From the NCBI GenBank assembly GCA_947374315.1, contig CANCBK010000054.1, positions 1 through 11,748 on the forward strand: a stretch of DNA of 11,748 nt, given 5' to 3'. Made by a program: the position numbers and the translations under genes. Shown here piece by piece: positions 1 to 6,517 of this stretch (position 1 is its first letter; each line of letters starts with the position of its first letter). This DNA is from Burkholderiaceae bacterium (GTDB taxonomy: Bacteria > Pseudomonadota > Gammaproteobacteria > Burkholderiales > Burkholderiaceae). The notes below the pieces were generated by a model. It was not told the DNA's origin, made no database searches, and worked only from the letters and a program-made list of their open reading frames with translations.

Positions 1-1
1 A

Positions 2-85
2 TTGGTTGAAGTAACGCCGAAAAGCGTACGAATCCGTAAGCGTCATTTGAAAGAGCATGACCGTAAGAAAGCTTCCCGCGAGTAA
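2..85 (+). CDS. typA: TypA/BipA ribosome-binding GTPase, C-terminal end only (partial)
   Basis: The window opens inside a gene. The frame from base 2 reads LVEVTPKSVRIRKRHLKEHD and then RKKASRE before a TAA stop at 83-85. This matches the conserved basic tail of TypA (BipA), where EVTPKSIRIRKR is a hallmark. TypA is a translational GTPase of the EF-G type that binds the ribosome and helps 50S assembly and growth under stress or cold. Only 27 residues are visible, all from the C-terminal domain, so the GTPase domain and start lie to the left. An intrinsic terminator follows 22 bases after the stop. The call rests on the tail motif alone, but that motif is distinctive. Confidence 0.85.
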   Translation: MVEVTPKSVRIRKRHLKEHDRKKASRE

Positions 86-106
86 TTACGGAGTGCTTCA
101 GTAAGT

Positions 107-140
107 AAATAAGAGTCACCTTTGGGTGGCTCTTATTTTT
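107..140 (+). terminator. Intrinsic terminator after typA
   Basis: Arms AAGAGTCACC (111-120) and GGTGGCTCTT (125-134) pair over 10 bp with one wobble around a 4-base loop. The A-rich bases at 107-110 extend the pairing into the T-tract at 136-140. It closes the typA transcript before tex. Confidence 0.85.
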
Positions 141-183
141 CCTTCATGCCAATCCTCTAAAACCTTAGTAAATTATTTATTTC

Positions 184-2547
184 ATGCTGCCATCTATTGA
201 ACAACGCCTTGCCCAAGAGTTATCCGCTAAACCTGCTCAAGTTGCTGCTGCCATCGCATTGATGGATGAGGGTGCAACAGTTCCTTTTATTGCGCGTTAT
301 CGTAAAGAGGCGACAGGCGGCTTGGATGATACGCAGTTACGTTTACTAGAAGACCGTCTAGGGTATTTGCGTGAACTGGAAGAGCGACGCAAGGCGATTG
401 TTTCTTCTATAGAAGAACAGGGCAAGATGACTCCCGAGTTACTCAAAGCCATCATGTTGGCAGAGGATAAAACGCGCTTAGAAGATCTCTATCTCCCTTA
501 CAAGCTCAAGCGTCGTACTAAGGCTCAAATAGCCTTAGAGGTTGGATTAGAGCCTTTGGCAAATGATTTATTGGCAAACCCCACACTCGATCCAGAAGTG
601 GAAGCGGCCAAATACCTTAAAGAAGCATTTACATCCGACCAAGGTGAGAACCCTGGTGTGGCTGATACCAAAGCTGCCCTTGAAGGCGCACGTCAGATTT
701 TGATGGAGCGCTTTGCAGAGGATGCTGGCTTAGTGCAGTCACTGAGAACCTATTTGCAAGAGCATGGCGTTGTGGAATCCAAGGTCATATCCGGTAAAGA
801 GCAAGAGGGCGAGAAATTCGCGGATTACTTCGATTACTCCGAGCCTATTGCCGCAATCCCTTCACATCGTGCCTTGGCTTTATTTAGGGGTCGTCGTGAA
901 CAGATGTTGATGGTCAATTTGCGCCTGGATACCGAAGAAGAAAAACCAAAATGGGATGCGCCTCATAATCCATGTGAATCCCGCATTGCTAACCAATTCA
1001 AGATTAAAAACGAAGGTCGTCCTGCAGACCAATGGCTGGTAGAGACGGTGCGCTGGACTTGGCGCATTAAGTGCTCCATGCATTTGGAGTCAGAATTGAT
1101 GAGCGCTTTGCGTGAGCGTTCTGAGACTGAGGCAATTAATGTCTTTGCTCGTAACCTCAAAGATTTACTGCTGGCTGCACCTGCAGGACCAAAGGTCACC
1201 ATTGGTCTAGATCCTGGCATGAGAACCGGTGTCAAGGTTGCAGTTGTGGATGCCACTGGTAAGGTGGTGGATACAGATGTGATTTACCCACACCAGCCCA
1301 AGAATGACTGGGATGGCTCATTACATACCCTAGCGAAATTAGCAGAGAAGCACAAGGCGACTTTGATTTCAATTGGTAACGGTACAGCTTCACGTGAGAC
1401 GGATAAGTTGGCGCAAGATTTAATTAAAGCCAAGCCTGAGCTCAAGCTCACTAAGATCGTAGTCTCAGAAGCGGGCGCATCAGTTTATTCAGCTTCTGAG
1501 TACGCCTCAAAAGAATTGCCTGGTATGGATGTGTCTTTACGCGGAGCAGTATCGATCGCTAGAAGATTGCAAGATCCGTTGGCGGAATTGGTGAAGATTG
1601 ATCCGAAGTCGATTGGTGTCGGTCAGTACCAACATGATGTGATGCAGACTCAGCTTGCTAAATCATTGGTGGCAGTCGTTGAAGATTGCGTGAATGCGGT
1701 TGGTGTAGACGTCAACACGGCATCCGCGCCATTGCTAGCAAGGGTTTCAGGTCTTAGCAGCACCGTTGCAGAAGGTATCGTGACTTACCGGGATAGCAAT
1801 GGCGCCTTTCAGACGCGGGCAGATTTACGTAGCGTGCCACGCTTAGGCGATAAGACTTTTGAACAGGCCGCTGGTTTCTTGCGCATCATGAATGGCAAAG
1901 ATCCTCTGGATGCATCAGCGGTACACCCAGAATCCTATCCTTTGGTAGAGAAGATTCTGAAAGATATTAAGAAGGGCGTCAAAGAAGTTATTGGTGATGC
2001 AACTATTCTCAAAGGCCTCAGCCCAGAAAAGTATGCCGATGAGAAGTTTGGTGTTCCCACGGTCACCGACATCATCAAAGAATTAGAAAAGCCAGGCCGT
2101 GATCCACGTCCTGAGTTCACTACGGCAACCTTTAAAGACGGCGTAGAAAAAATCAGCGACCTTAAGGCCGATATGATTTTGGAAGGTGTTGTGACTAATG
2201 TTGCAGCTTTTGGCGCATTCGTAGATATTGGTGTTCATCAAGATGGCCTGGTTCACATTTCCGCGCTAGCCAATACCTTTGTAAAAGACCCGCACACTGT
2301 AGTTAAGGCCGGGCAGGTTGTTAAGGTCAAAGTGCTAGAAGTAGATGAGAAGCGTAAGCGTATTGCGTTGACCATGCGACTATCAGATGAGGCGCCTAAA
2401 TCTACTGCAGGCGCAAAGCCAGAGCAAAGAGCAAATCGCCCAGGCGCTCCAAGAAATCCAGAAGCCAGAAAGCCTCAGGAAGATAGAAGATCTGTACCCC
2501 CAATGAATAATGCGATGGCGGCAGCCTTTGGGAAGTTGAAAAAATAA
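184..2547 (+). CDS. tex: Tex (YhgF-type) S1 RNA-binding transcription accessory protein
   Basis: The product is 787 residues, a normal length for Tex. Tex is a conserved cytoplasmic nucleic-acid-binding protein affecting transcription and RNA metabolism; its exact reaction is not settled. Domains in order: an N-terminal Tex helical region (about 1-200) including [19 protein letters not shown]; a YqgF/RNase H-like domain starting near residue 336 with [13 protein letters not shown]; a helix-hairpin-helix region around 500-570 ([20 protein letters not shown] and [13 protein letters not shown] context before it); and an S1 domain near 662-731 ([19 protein letters not shown], then DGLVHIS). A basic, proline-rich tail ends the protein. 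No strong Shine-Dalgarno is visible before the ATG, but the Tex family begins in just this way (IEQRLAQEL). The gene is isolated by the typA terminator on the left. No T-rich terminator follows its stop, so some transcripts may continue into the next gene. Confidence 0.96.
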   Translation: MLPSIEQRLAQELSAKPAQVAAAIALMDEGATVPFIARYRKEATGGLDDTQLRLLEDRLGYLRELEERRKAIVSSIEEQGKMTPELLKAIMLAEDKTRLEDLYLPYKLKRRTKAQIALEVGLEPLANDLLANPTLDPEVEAAKYLKEAFTSDQGENPGVADTKAALEGARQILMERFAEDAGLVQSLRTYLQEHGVVESKVISGKEQEGEKFADYFDYSEPIAAIPSHRALALFRGRREQMLMVNLRLDTEEEKPKWDAPHNPCESRIANQFKIKNEGRPADQWLVETVRWTWRIKCSMHLESELMSALRERSETEAINVFARNLKDLLLAAPAGPKVTIGLDPGMRTGVKVAVVDATGKVVDTDVIYPHQPKNDWDGSLHTLAKLAEKHKATLISIGNGTASRETDKLAQDLIKAKPELKLTKIVVSEAGASVYSASEYASKELPGMDVSLRGAVSIARRLQDPLAELVKIDPKSIGVGQYQHDVMQTQLAKSLVAVVEDCVNAVGVDVNTASAPLLARVSGLSSTVAEGIVTYRDSNGAFQTRADLRSVPRLGDKTFEQAAGFLRIMNGKDPLDASAVHPESYPLVEKILKDIKKGVKEVIGDATILKGLSPEKYADEKFGVPTVTDIIKELEKPGRDPRPEFTTATFKDGVEKISDLKADMILEGVVTNVAAFGAFVDIGVHQDGLVHISALANTFVKDPHTVVKAGQVVKVKVLEVDEKRKRIALTMRLSDEAPKSTAGAKPEQRANRPGAPRNPEARKPQEDRRSVPPMNNAMAAAFGKLKK

Positions 2548-2555
2548 AAGCTTAA

Positions 2556-2584
2556 TTGCCCCTGATAGCCAGCGGCTATAAAAT
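2556..2584 (+). promoter_or_regulatory. Candidate sigma-70 promoter of the Phd-like gene
   Basis: TTGCCC (2556-2561) and TAAAAT (2579-2584) are separated by 17 bases. A start near 2591 would give a leader of about 35 bases to the ATG at 2626. It was found by eye and is not confirmed. Confidence 0.45.
2565..2579. repeat. Perfect hairpin palindrome inside the candidate promoter (possible operator)
   Basis: ATAGCC (2565-2570) and GGCTAT (2574-2579) are perfect inverted arms around AGC. The palindrome lies between the candidate -35 and -10 boxes and shares the first base of the -10. No T-run follows on the plus strand, so it is not a good tex terminator. An operator for the antitoxin-like protein encoded downstream is a reasonable inference. 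Confidence 0.5.
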
Positions 2585-2625
2585 TGATAACATTGATGGG
2601 ATTCCAATCCAAGAGATCCCACGCA

Positions 2626-2865
2626 ATGCAAATTTTTTCCCAGCAAGATTTTGAGCAAAATCCCAACTTGGCTCTGCATGCTAGCCAGTCTGGCCATGTA
2701 TTGATTGTTGAAAATGACCAGCCTATGTATGTGCTGATGAGTTTCTCTGATTTCCGATGTGCTACTGGGATGCCAAATAATATTAGCGATCTTCTGAAAA
2801 TGGATGGTGCCGATTCCATTGATTTTGAACCACAAAATCTAAATTTTATCCCTCGGGCTGTATAG
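2626..2865 (+). CDS. Phd/YefM-family antitoxin-like protein, no adjacent toxin
   Basis: This 79-residue protein starts MQIFSQQDFEQNPNLALHAS. The segment HVLIVENDQPMYVLMSFSDF (24-43) follows the Phd/YefM pattern, in which a strand such as PVVITDRGRPAYVLLS is followed by a short helix. The C-terminal part, NNISDLLKMDGADSIDFEP (51-69), resembles the toxin-wrapping tail of VapC/Fit-type partner antitoxins (LLAMPGAEDIDFEP-like). Such proteins bind their own promoter through the N-terminal domain and neutralise a toxin, often a PIN-domain RNase, with the tail. No toxin gene is present on either strand: tex lies upstream and arsR begins 44 bases downstream. The reading frame is open further upstream (TTG 2584, ATG 2596), but the ATG at 2626 fits the family start and has AAGAGA about 9 bases before it. 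The family call is from motif resemblance only. Confidence 0.7.
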   Translation: MQIFSQQDFEQNPNLALHASQSGHVLIVENDQPMYVLMSFSDFRCATGMPNNISDLLKMDGADSIDFEPQNLNFIPRAV

Positions 2866-2887
2866 AGCTCTGTCATTAATCTGTAAT

Positions 2888-2911
2888 ATATTTCCATATA
2901 ATTGGAAATAT
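2888..2911 (+). promoter_or_regulatory. ArsR operator overlapping the -10 box and arsR start codon
   Basis: Perfect 9-bp inverted arms, ATATTTCCA (2888-2896) and TGGAAATAT (2903-2911), flank a 6-base spacer that is exactly TATAAT (2897-2902). The right arm includes the first two bases of the arsR ATG at 2910. A dyad of this kind upstream of an arsR gene is typical of an ArsR binding site, so bound repressor would cover the -10 box. No good -35 was seen at the right distance (CATTAA at 2874-2879). Confidence 0.8.
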
Positions 2912-3239
2912 GAAAAATGCTAATGCCATTTCCGCCTTTTTGGCCTTAGGTCAGGAATCCCGTCTCAATATATTCCGGCTAATCGTTCAGCGCGGTGAGC
3001 TTGGTTTAACTCCAGGCGACATCATTGAAAAGCTAGGCATTCCCAATGCGACTCTGAGCTTCCACTTAAAGGAGTTGGTTCAGGCGAATCTGCTGCTTGT
3101 CGAGCGCCAAAGTCGTAATCTAATCTACCGTCCCAATGCATCTTTAGTGCAAGACTTAAGTGCATTCTTATTGGATAACTGTTGCGGTGGTCAACCCTGC
3201 ACCCCCATTAAATCTCCCAAGAAATCCAAGGCCCTATGA
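2910..3239 (+). CDS. arsR: ArsR-family arsenite-responsive repressor
   Basis: This 109-residue protein of the ArsR/SmtB winged-helix family represses the operon and leaves DNA when it binds arsenite. The start ISAFLALGQESRLNIFRLIV is typical. The recognition helix lies in IPNATLSFHLKELVQANL (44-61) and the wing in LLLVERQSRNLIYRPN. The classical alpha-3 metal motif ELCVCDL is absent. Instead there is a C-terminal cluster, Cys91, Cys92 and Cys97 (NCCGGQPC), resembling the three-cysteine As(III) site described for Acidithiobacillus-type ArsR. The operator palindrome overlaps the start codon, leaving no ordinary leader or Shine-Dalgarno (only GGA at 2904-2906), so initiation may be leaderless. 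The last codons overlap arsC by four bases (ATGA). Confidence 0.93.
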   Translation: MKNANAISAFLALGQESRLNIFRLIVQRGELGLTPGDIIEKLGIPNATLSFHLKELVQANLLLVERQSRNLIYRPNASLVQDLSAFLLDNCCGGQPCTPIKSPKKSKAL

Positions 3240-3715
3240 AAACTTACAACATCCTCTTTCTTTGCACTCATAACTCCGCACGTTCTATCTTGGGCGAAGC
3301 TTTGGCATCTACCCACCCGAGTGGTAAGTTCGTAGGCTATTCGGCTGGATCCACTCCAGGCACGAGCGTTAATCCGATTGCTGCAGACATTGCAGTGGAG
3401 TTGGGAATGGATCGCACTCTGTTGAAGTCTAAAAGCTGGGATGTCTTTGCAGAGCCCAATGCGCCAAAGATGGATTTCATCATCACGGTTTGTGACAATG
3501 CCGCTGGTGAGGTTTGCCCATTCTGGCCAGGTCAACCGGCTACTGCACATTGGGGCTTTCCTGATCCTTCGCAAGTGCAGGGTAGTGATCTAGAAAAACG
3601 GGCAGCCTTTAATACCGTGATGAATGGCCTCAAGAGACGGATTGATATCTTGGCTAGCATGCCTCTAGAAAAATTAGACTCAATGACCCTTAAAGCAATC
3701 CATACATCAATCTAA
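3236..3715 (+). CDS. arsC: Arsenate reductase, low-molecular-weight phosphatase type
   Basis: This 159-residue cytoplasmic enzyme reduces arsenate to arsenite so that it can be exported. The N-terminal P-loop CTHNSARS (10-17) is the CX5R(S) signature of low-molecular-weight tyrosine phosphatase-like arsenate reductases, with Cys10 as the expected nucleophile and Arg16 binding the oxyanion. Further cysteines at 86 and 94 ([11 protein letters not shown]) fit the relay pair of thioredoxin-coupled ArsC, which form a disulfide in the catalytic cycle. HWGFPDP near 103-109 is also a family motif; its aspartate is the likely general acid. This is not the glutaredoxin-linked E. coli-plasmid type. The start codon overlaps the arsR stop, suggesting translational coupling, and acr3 starts 8 bases after the stop. 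Confidence 0.93.
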   Translation: MKTYNILFLCTHNSARSILGEALASTHPSGKFVGYSAGSTPGTSVNPIAADIAVELGMDRTLLKSKSWDVFAEPNAPKMDFIITVCDNAAGEVCPFWPGQPATAHWGFPDPSQVQGSDLEKRAAFNTVMNGLKRRIDILASMPLEKLDSMTLKAIHTSI

Positions 3716-3723
3716 GTCAAAGC

Positions 3724-4767
3724 ATGAACACCTTAACTAAAAAACTCTCCTTTCTTGATCGTTACCTCACGGTATGGATCTTTGCTGCAATGGCCTTTGG
3801 CATTGGGTTAGGCCACTTCATGCCTGGTATTGAGGGGTTTATTAACTCCTTCCAGGTGGGAACAACAAACATCCCAATCGCTATTGGCCTGATCTTAATG
3901 ATGTACCCACCGTTTGCCAAAGTGCGTTACGAGGATTTGCCGGATGTTTTTAAGGACAAGCGCATCTTCCTTATTTCCTTGTTGATGAACTGGATTGTTG
4001 CCCCAACATTAATGTTCTTTTTGGCAATTACCTTTGTGCCGGATCAACCTGAATATATGGCAGGCTTGATTCTGATTGGTATCGCGCCTTGTATTGCGAT
4101 GGTGATTGTTTGGAATGATTTGGCAAAAGGCTCTACTGAATATGCGGCTGGCTTAGTGGCATTTAATGCCATCTTTCAGGTTCTATTCTTCAGTGTCTAT
4201 GCGTATTTCTTTCTGACCGTTTTGCCTCCTTACTTTGGCTTGGCCGCATCCAATGTCAGCGTAAGCATGGGGCAGATTGCGGAGAGTGTTTTTATCTACC
4301 TTGGTGTACCTTGTATTGCGGGTATCTTGACTCGGGTAGTGATGTTGAAGTTCATTTCTAAAGAGCGTTATCACGAGCAGTTCGTGCCGCGTATCGGTAA
4401 GCTCACTTTGATTGCTTTGCTATTCACTATTGTGGTGATGTTTAGCTTGAAGGGAAAACTCATTCTGAGTTTGCCAATGGATGTGCTCACTATTGCCATT
4501 CCACTGTTAGTATTTTTCCTAAGCATGTTCATGCTGACTTTTTTTGTGACAGGCAAGATGGGTATAGATTACAAGCGCTGCTGCACACTCTCATTTACAG
4601 CCTCTAGCAATAACTTTGAGCTAGCCATTGCTGTCGCTATTGCGGTATTTGGGATCAACTCAGGCGCTGCCTTTGCTGCAGTCATAGGTCCTCTAGTGGA
4701 GGTGCCTATTATGATTGGATTGGTTACTGTGGCGCTCTGGTTTAAAGAGCGTTATTACCAAAAATAA
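3724..4767 (+). CDS. acr3: Acr3-family arsenite efflux permease
   Basis: The 347-residue inner-membrane carrier (about ten hydrophobic helices) exports arsenite, driven by the proton-motive force. It belongs to the ACR3 (BART superfamily) group, not the unrelated ArsB type: [20 protein letters not shown] near the N-terminus, [14 protein letters not shown] around 59-72, and [18 protein letters not shown] around 119-136. Cys123 in helix 4 and Glu299 in [17 protein letters not shown] are separated by 176 residues, as are the functionally important Cys129 and Glu305 of the Alkaliphilus Acr3. It is the last gene of the arsR-arsC-acr3 operon. No strong ribosome binding site is visible in the 8-base gap, so coupling to arsC is likely. 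Its TAA stop lies in a hairpin shared with a convergent gene. Confidence 0.95.
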   Translation: MNTLTKKLSFLDRYLTVWIFAAMAFGIGLGHFMPGIEGFINSFQVGTTNIPIAIGLILMMYPPFAKVRYEDLPDVFKDKRIFLISLLMNWIVAPTLMFFLAITFVPDQPEYMAGLILIGIAPCIAMVIVWNDLAKGSTEYAAGLVAFNAIFQVLFFSVYAYFFLTVLPPYFGLAASNVSVSMGQIAESVFIYLGVPCIAGILTRVVMLKFISKERYHEQFVPRIGKLTLIALLFTIVVMFSLKGKLILSLPMDVLTIAIPLLVFFLSMFMLTFFVTGKMGIDYKRCCTLSFTASSNNFELAIAVAIAVFGINSGAAFAAVIGPLVEVPIMIGLVTVALWFKERYYQK

Positions 4768-4778
4768 GCCTTGCTTAT
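4760..4778 (-). terminator. Small hairpin shared by two convergent stop codons; weak minus-strand terminator
   Basis: ATAAGC (4764-4769) and GCTTAT (4773-4778) pair perfectly around CTT. Read on the minus strand the stem runs into five T residues (4764-4760), a short terminator for the gene at 4775-5011. The acr3 TAA (4765-4767) lies in one arm and the minus-strand TAA (4775-4777) in the other. The stem is only 6 bp and AT-rich, so strength is doubtful. Confidence 0.45.
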
Positions 4779-5011
4779 GCTCTATAAGGTCTAACCAGCG
4801 CCTCTAAGCCAAAGGCGTCGCTCGTATGCCTGAGTTCATCAATTGATGTTCTCAGCTTCTTGAGCTCCCCGCAAGATAACTTGCGTAATTTTTTCCGATC
4901 CATGCCGTAGGTGTCTACTAGATACCGAGCTCTAGATAGGCATATCTGTAAACGAATTAGCCAGTACACCGCAAAAATTCCAGGGGCGAACAAGAGAAGC
5001 AAAAGACTCAT
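4775..5011 (-). CDS. Small single-helix membrane protein, function unknown
   Basis: The 78-residue product begins MSLLLLLFAPGIFAVYWLIR, one hydrophobic segment (about 2-20) that would anchor it in the inner membrane. A basic region (RARYLVDTYGMDRKKLRKL) and a charged helical tail (ELKKLRTSIDELRHTSDAF) follow and are presumably cytoplasmic. I do not recognise a family. GGA lies about 9 bases upstream of the ATG. The gene sits 69 bases downstream of the uspA stop on the same strand, beyond a hairpin that may limit read-through, and ends only 7 bases from the acr3 stop. Support comes from strand continuity with uspA and a plausible membrane-protein composition; a spurious ORF is not excluded. 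Confidence 0.55.
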   Translation of the reverse strand: MSLLLLLFAPGIFAVYWLIRLQICLSRARYLVDTYGMDRKKLRKLSCGELKKLRTSIDELRHTSDAFGLEALVRPYRA

Positions 5012-5019
5012 TTAGAAAT

Positions 5020-5051
5020 CCATAAATAGGCCGTCACTTGGACGGCCTATT
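5020..5051 (-). terminator. Strong hairpin after uspA, probable terminator or attenuator
   Basis: AATAGGCCGTC (5025-5035) and GACGGCCTATT (5041-5051) form a perfect 11-bp inverted repeat around a 5-base loop. On the minus strand the stem ends in TATT followed by a moderately T-rich stretch (TATGGATTTC), about 30 bases after the uspA stop. The run of T is interrupted, so some read-through into the small gene at 4775-5011 is possible. Confidence 0.7.
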
Positions 5052-5080
5052 GAAGTTAATCTGATGATGAAGTTACGTAC

Positions 5081-5506
5081 TTACTTGATTAATAGAACAG
5101 GCTGCTTAGCTGTATTGCTGATCTTCTGAGCAACTGAACCCATCAGCGCATCAATAAAGCCAGTTCTACCTTTTGAGCCCATCACAATGAGATCAAACTT
5201 TCCCTTTGTGGCAAGCGCAAGGATTTCCTCGGCAACGTTGCCGCGCTGGATCACTGCGCTGTGTTTTACGCCTGCAGTATCTAGTGCTTTTTGAGCTGCT
5301 TTAAGTTCTTTCTCGCTCACTTCTTTGAGGTAGTCATCAATCACGTTATTCGCTACGAACTGCTTCACGTGCCCAAGGCCAATGTCGTCATGGACGCTAA
5401 TCAATGTGACTGTGCTTTTACTGCGTAGGTCTTTGACTAGCTTTCCGACATACTTTGCAGCATTAAGTGATGATTTAGAGCCGTCAATCGGTAGTAGTAT
5501 TTTCAT
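5081..5506 (-). CDS. Universal stress protein, single UspA domain, ATP-binding type
   Basis: The 141-residue protein is one complete Usp domain. It opens with the strand and nucleotide-binding aspartate MKILLPIDGSKSS (Asp8). It ends with GSKGRTGFIDALMGS (110-124), which fits the G-2X-G-9X-G(S/T) motif of ATP-binding Usp proteins exactly, and then the terminal strand QPVLLIK. Usp proteins are cytoplasmic, usually dimeric, and induced by starvation, respiratory arrest or other stress. The individual role here cannot be told. A good Shine-Dalgarno (GAGGG, about 5 bases before the ATG) supports the start. The gene follows the TSUP exporter on the same strand after a 123-base gap that holds an inverted repeat, so it probably has its own promoter. 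Confidence 0.95.
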   Translation of the reverse strand: MKILLPIDGSKSSLNAAKYVGKLVKDLRSKSTVTLISVHDDIGLGHVKQFVANNVIDDYLKEVSEKELKAAQKALDTAGVKHSAVIQRGNVAEEILALATKGKFDLIVMGSKGRTGFIDALMGSVAQKISNTAKQPVLLIK

Positions 5507-5522
5507 AATGCCCTCAATTCTG

Positions 5523-5574
5523 ATAGTGATTAAATTGCAACTGCATTAATTCAAGATACTCTTTAAATCACTAT
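5523..5574. repeat. Spaced inverted repeat upstream of the universal stress gene
   Basis: ATAGTGATT (5523-5531) and AATCACTAT (5566-5574) are perfect 9-bp inverted arms separated by 34 bases, with AT-rich inner flanks that nearly extend the match. It lies 17-68 bases upstream of the uspA start codon. It could be a paired regulator site or a leader stem-loop. No convincing -35/-10 pair was found here. Confidence 0.5.
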
Positions 5575-5629
5575 AAATCTATGCGCAATACGAATACCCT
5601 ACTAATTCATTTATCTATTGATTGTGGGG

Positions 5630-6403
5630 CTATTTTAGAAAAGCGTCGTAAAAGGTTTTGATGATGAGGATGGTCACCAAAATAAAGAAGCCTTTACGTA
5701 TGAAGGCATTTCCGTGTTTGATAGCAATCTTGGTGCCAATTTGACCACCTACAAGATTGGCGCTGGCCATGAGTAAGCCGAGTTTCCAGTCAAAATAACC
5801 AAGATAGAAAAACACGCATAGCGCGCCAAGATTGGAGGCAATATTGAGAAACTTTGCAGGCGCTGCAGAGCGCAAGAAATCAAATCCCAGCACACGGGTA
5901 TAGAAGAGCTTATAAAAGGCGCCCGCTCCTGGCCCTAAAAAGCCATCATAAAAACCAATGATGCCGGCGCCAGTAGAGGCAATCGCTTTTTGTTTGCGGT
6001 GATCATGTTTTGGTGCATGAACCAGGCCGGCGCTAGATTTGATATTAAAGATCAGCAGCGCTATCAATAAAAATGGCAGGGCAGCCCTAAGCCACTCTGT
6101 CGGCAAACGGGTAACGAGATATGCTCCAGCAACCGAAGCAAAGAAGGCAAACGCTGAAGAGATAATCACCAGACCCCATGGACTCTTATTGGCGCGGCTG
6201 TACTGAATAGCTGAGCCAATCGTCCCAATGATTGAGCCAAACTTATTAACGGACAGCAGGGTAGCCGGTGGAAAGCCTGGCAGTACTGCAAATAGCGCTG
6301 GGACCTGAATCATTCCGCCCCCGCCAATGATGGAGTCAACCAGACCCGCAAATAAGGCGCAGGCAAACAACAAGCTGAGGTCGAAAACGGAGAGTTCAAA
6401 CAT
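5630..6403 (-). CDS. TSUP (TauE/SafE, YfcA-like) membrane transporter
   Basis: The 257-residue polytopic inner-membrane protein (about eight hydrophobic segments) belongs to the TSUP family, whose characterised members export sulfite, sulfoacetate or related organosulfur anions. Two half-repeat signatures are visible: GLVDSIIGGGGMIQVPAL (20-37) and GFYDGFLGPGAGAFYKL (150-166), each a glycine-rich re-entrant motif. A hydrophilic loop, HAPKHDHRKQ, around 129-138 separates the halves. The substrate cannot be predicted from sequence, and no sulfur-metabolism gene is nearby. The ATG start gives a family-typical length, though the Shine-Dalgarno is weak (AGAAG, rather far upstream). A candidate promoter lies at 6446-6473, divergent from the pseudouridine synthase gene. 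Confidence 0.93.
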   Translation of the reverse strand: MFELSVFDLSLLFACALFAGLVDSIIGGGGMIQVPALFAVLPGFPPATLLSVNKFGSIIGTIGSAIQYSRANKSPWGLVIISSAFAFFASVAGAYLVTRLPTEWLRAALPFLLIALLIFNIKSSAGLVHAPKHDHRKQKAIASTGAGIIGFYDGFLGPGAGAFYKLFYTRVLGFDFLRSAAPAKFLNIASNLGALCVFFYLGYFDWKLGLLMASANLVGGQIGTKIAIKHGNAFIRKGFFILVTILIIKTFYDAFLK

Positions 6404-6445
6404 AGTGTCTTTTGTTCTTCTAGTTCTTTTAAGTAGTGCCAGCCT

Positions 6446-6473
6446 ATTTTAGAGGGGTTTTATTAAGGTGCAA
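6446..6473 (-). promoter_or_regulatory. Candidate sigma-70 promoter of the TSUP gene
   Basis: On the minus strand, TTGCAC (6473-6468) and TAAAAT (6451-6446) are spaced by 16 bases, about 43 bases upstream of the TSUP ATG. Each box has one or two departures from consensus. Unconfirmed. Confidence 0.45.
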
Positions 6474-6517
6474 TCAGAATGGTGCTCCAGCTGGATTGAC
6501 TGGATAATCTAGCTCAT

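Noticed and set aside
2565..2579. Hairpin after tex considered as the tex terminator
   Set aside because: No T-tract follows it on the plus strand, and its position between candidate promoter boxes fits an operator better.
2383..2897. Two long open frames on the minus strand (150 and 140 codons) opposite the end of tex and the Phd-like gene
   Set aside because: They overlap each other and two better-supported plus-strand genes, show no recognisable family motif, and have cysteine/tryptophan-rich composition typical of antisense shadow frames.
3191..3574. 127-codon minus-strand frame opposite arsC
   Set aside because: arsC is certain from its P-loop and length; the antisense frame has no family resemblance.
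5630..6403. TSUP exporter considered as part of the arsenic resistance operon
   Set aside because: It is on the opposite strand with its own candidate promoter, and the Acr3 pump already supplies the efflux function; nothing in it points to arsenic.
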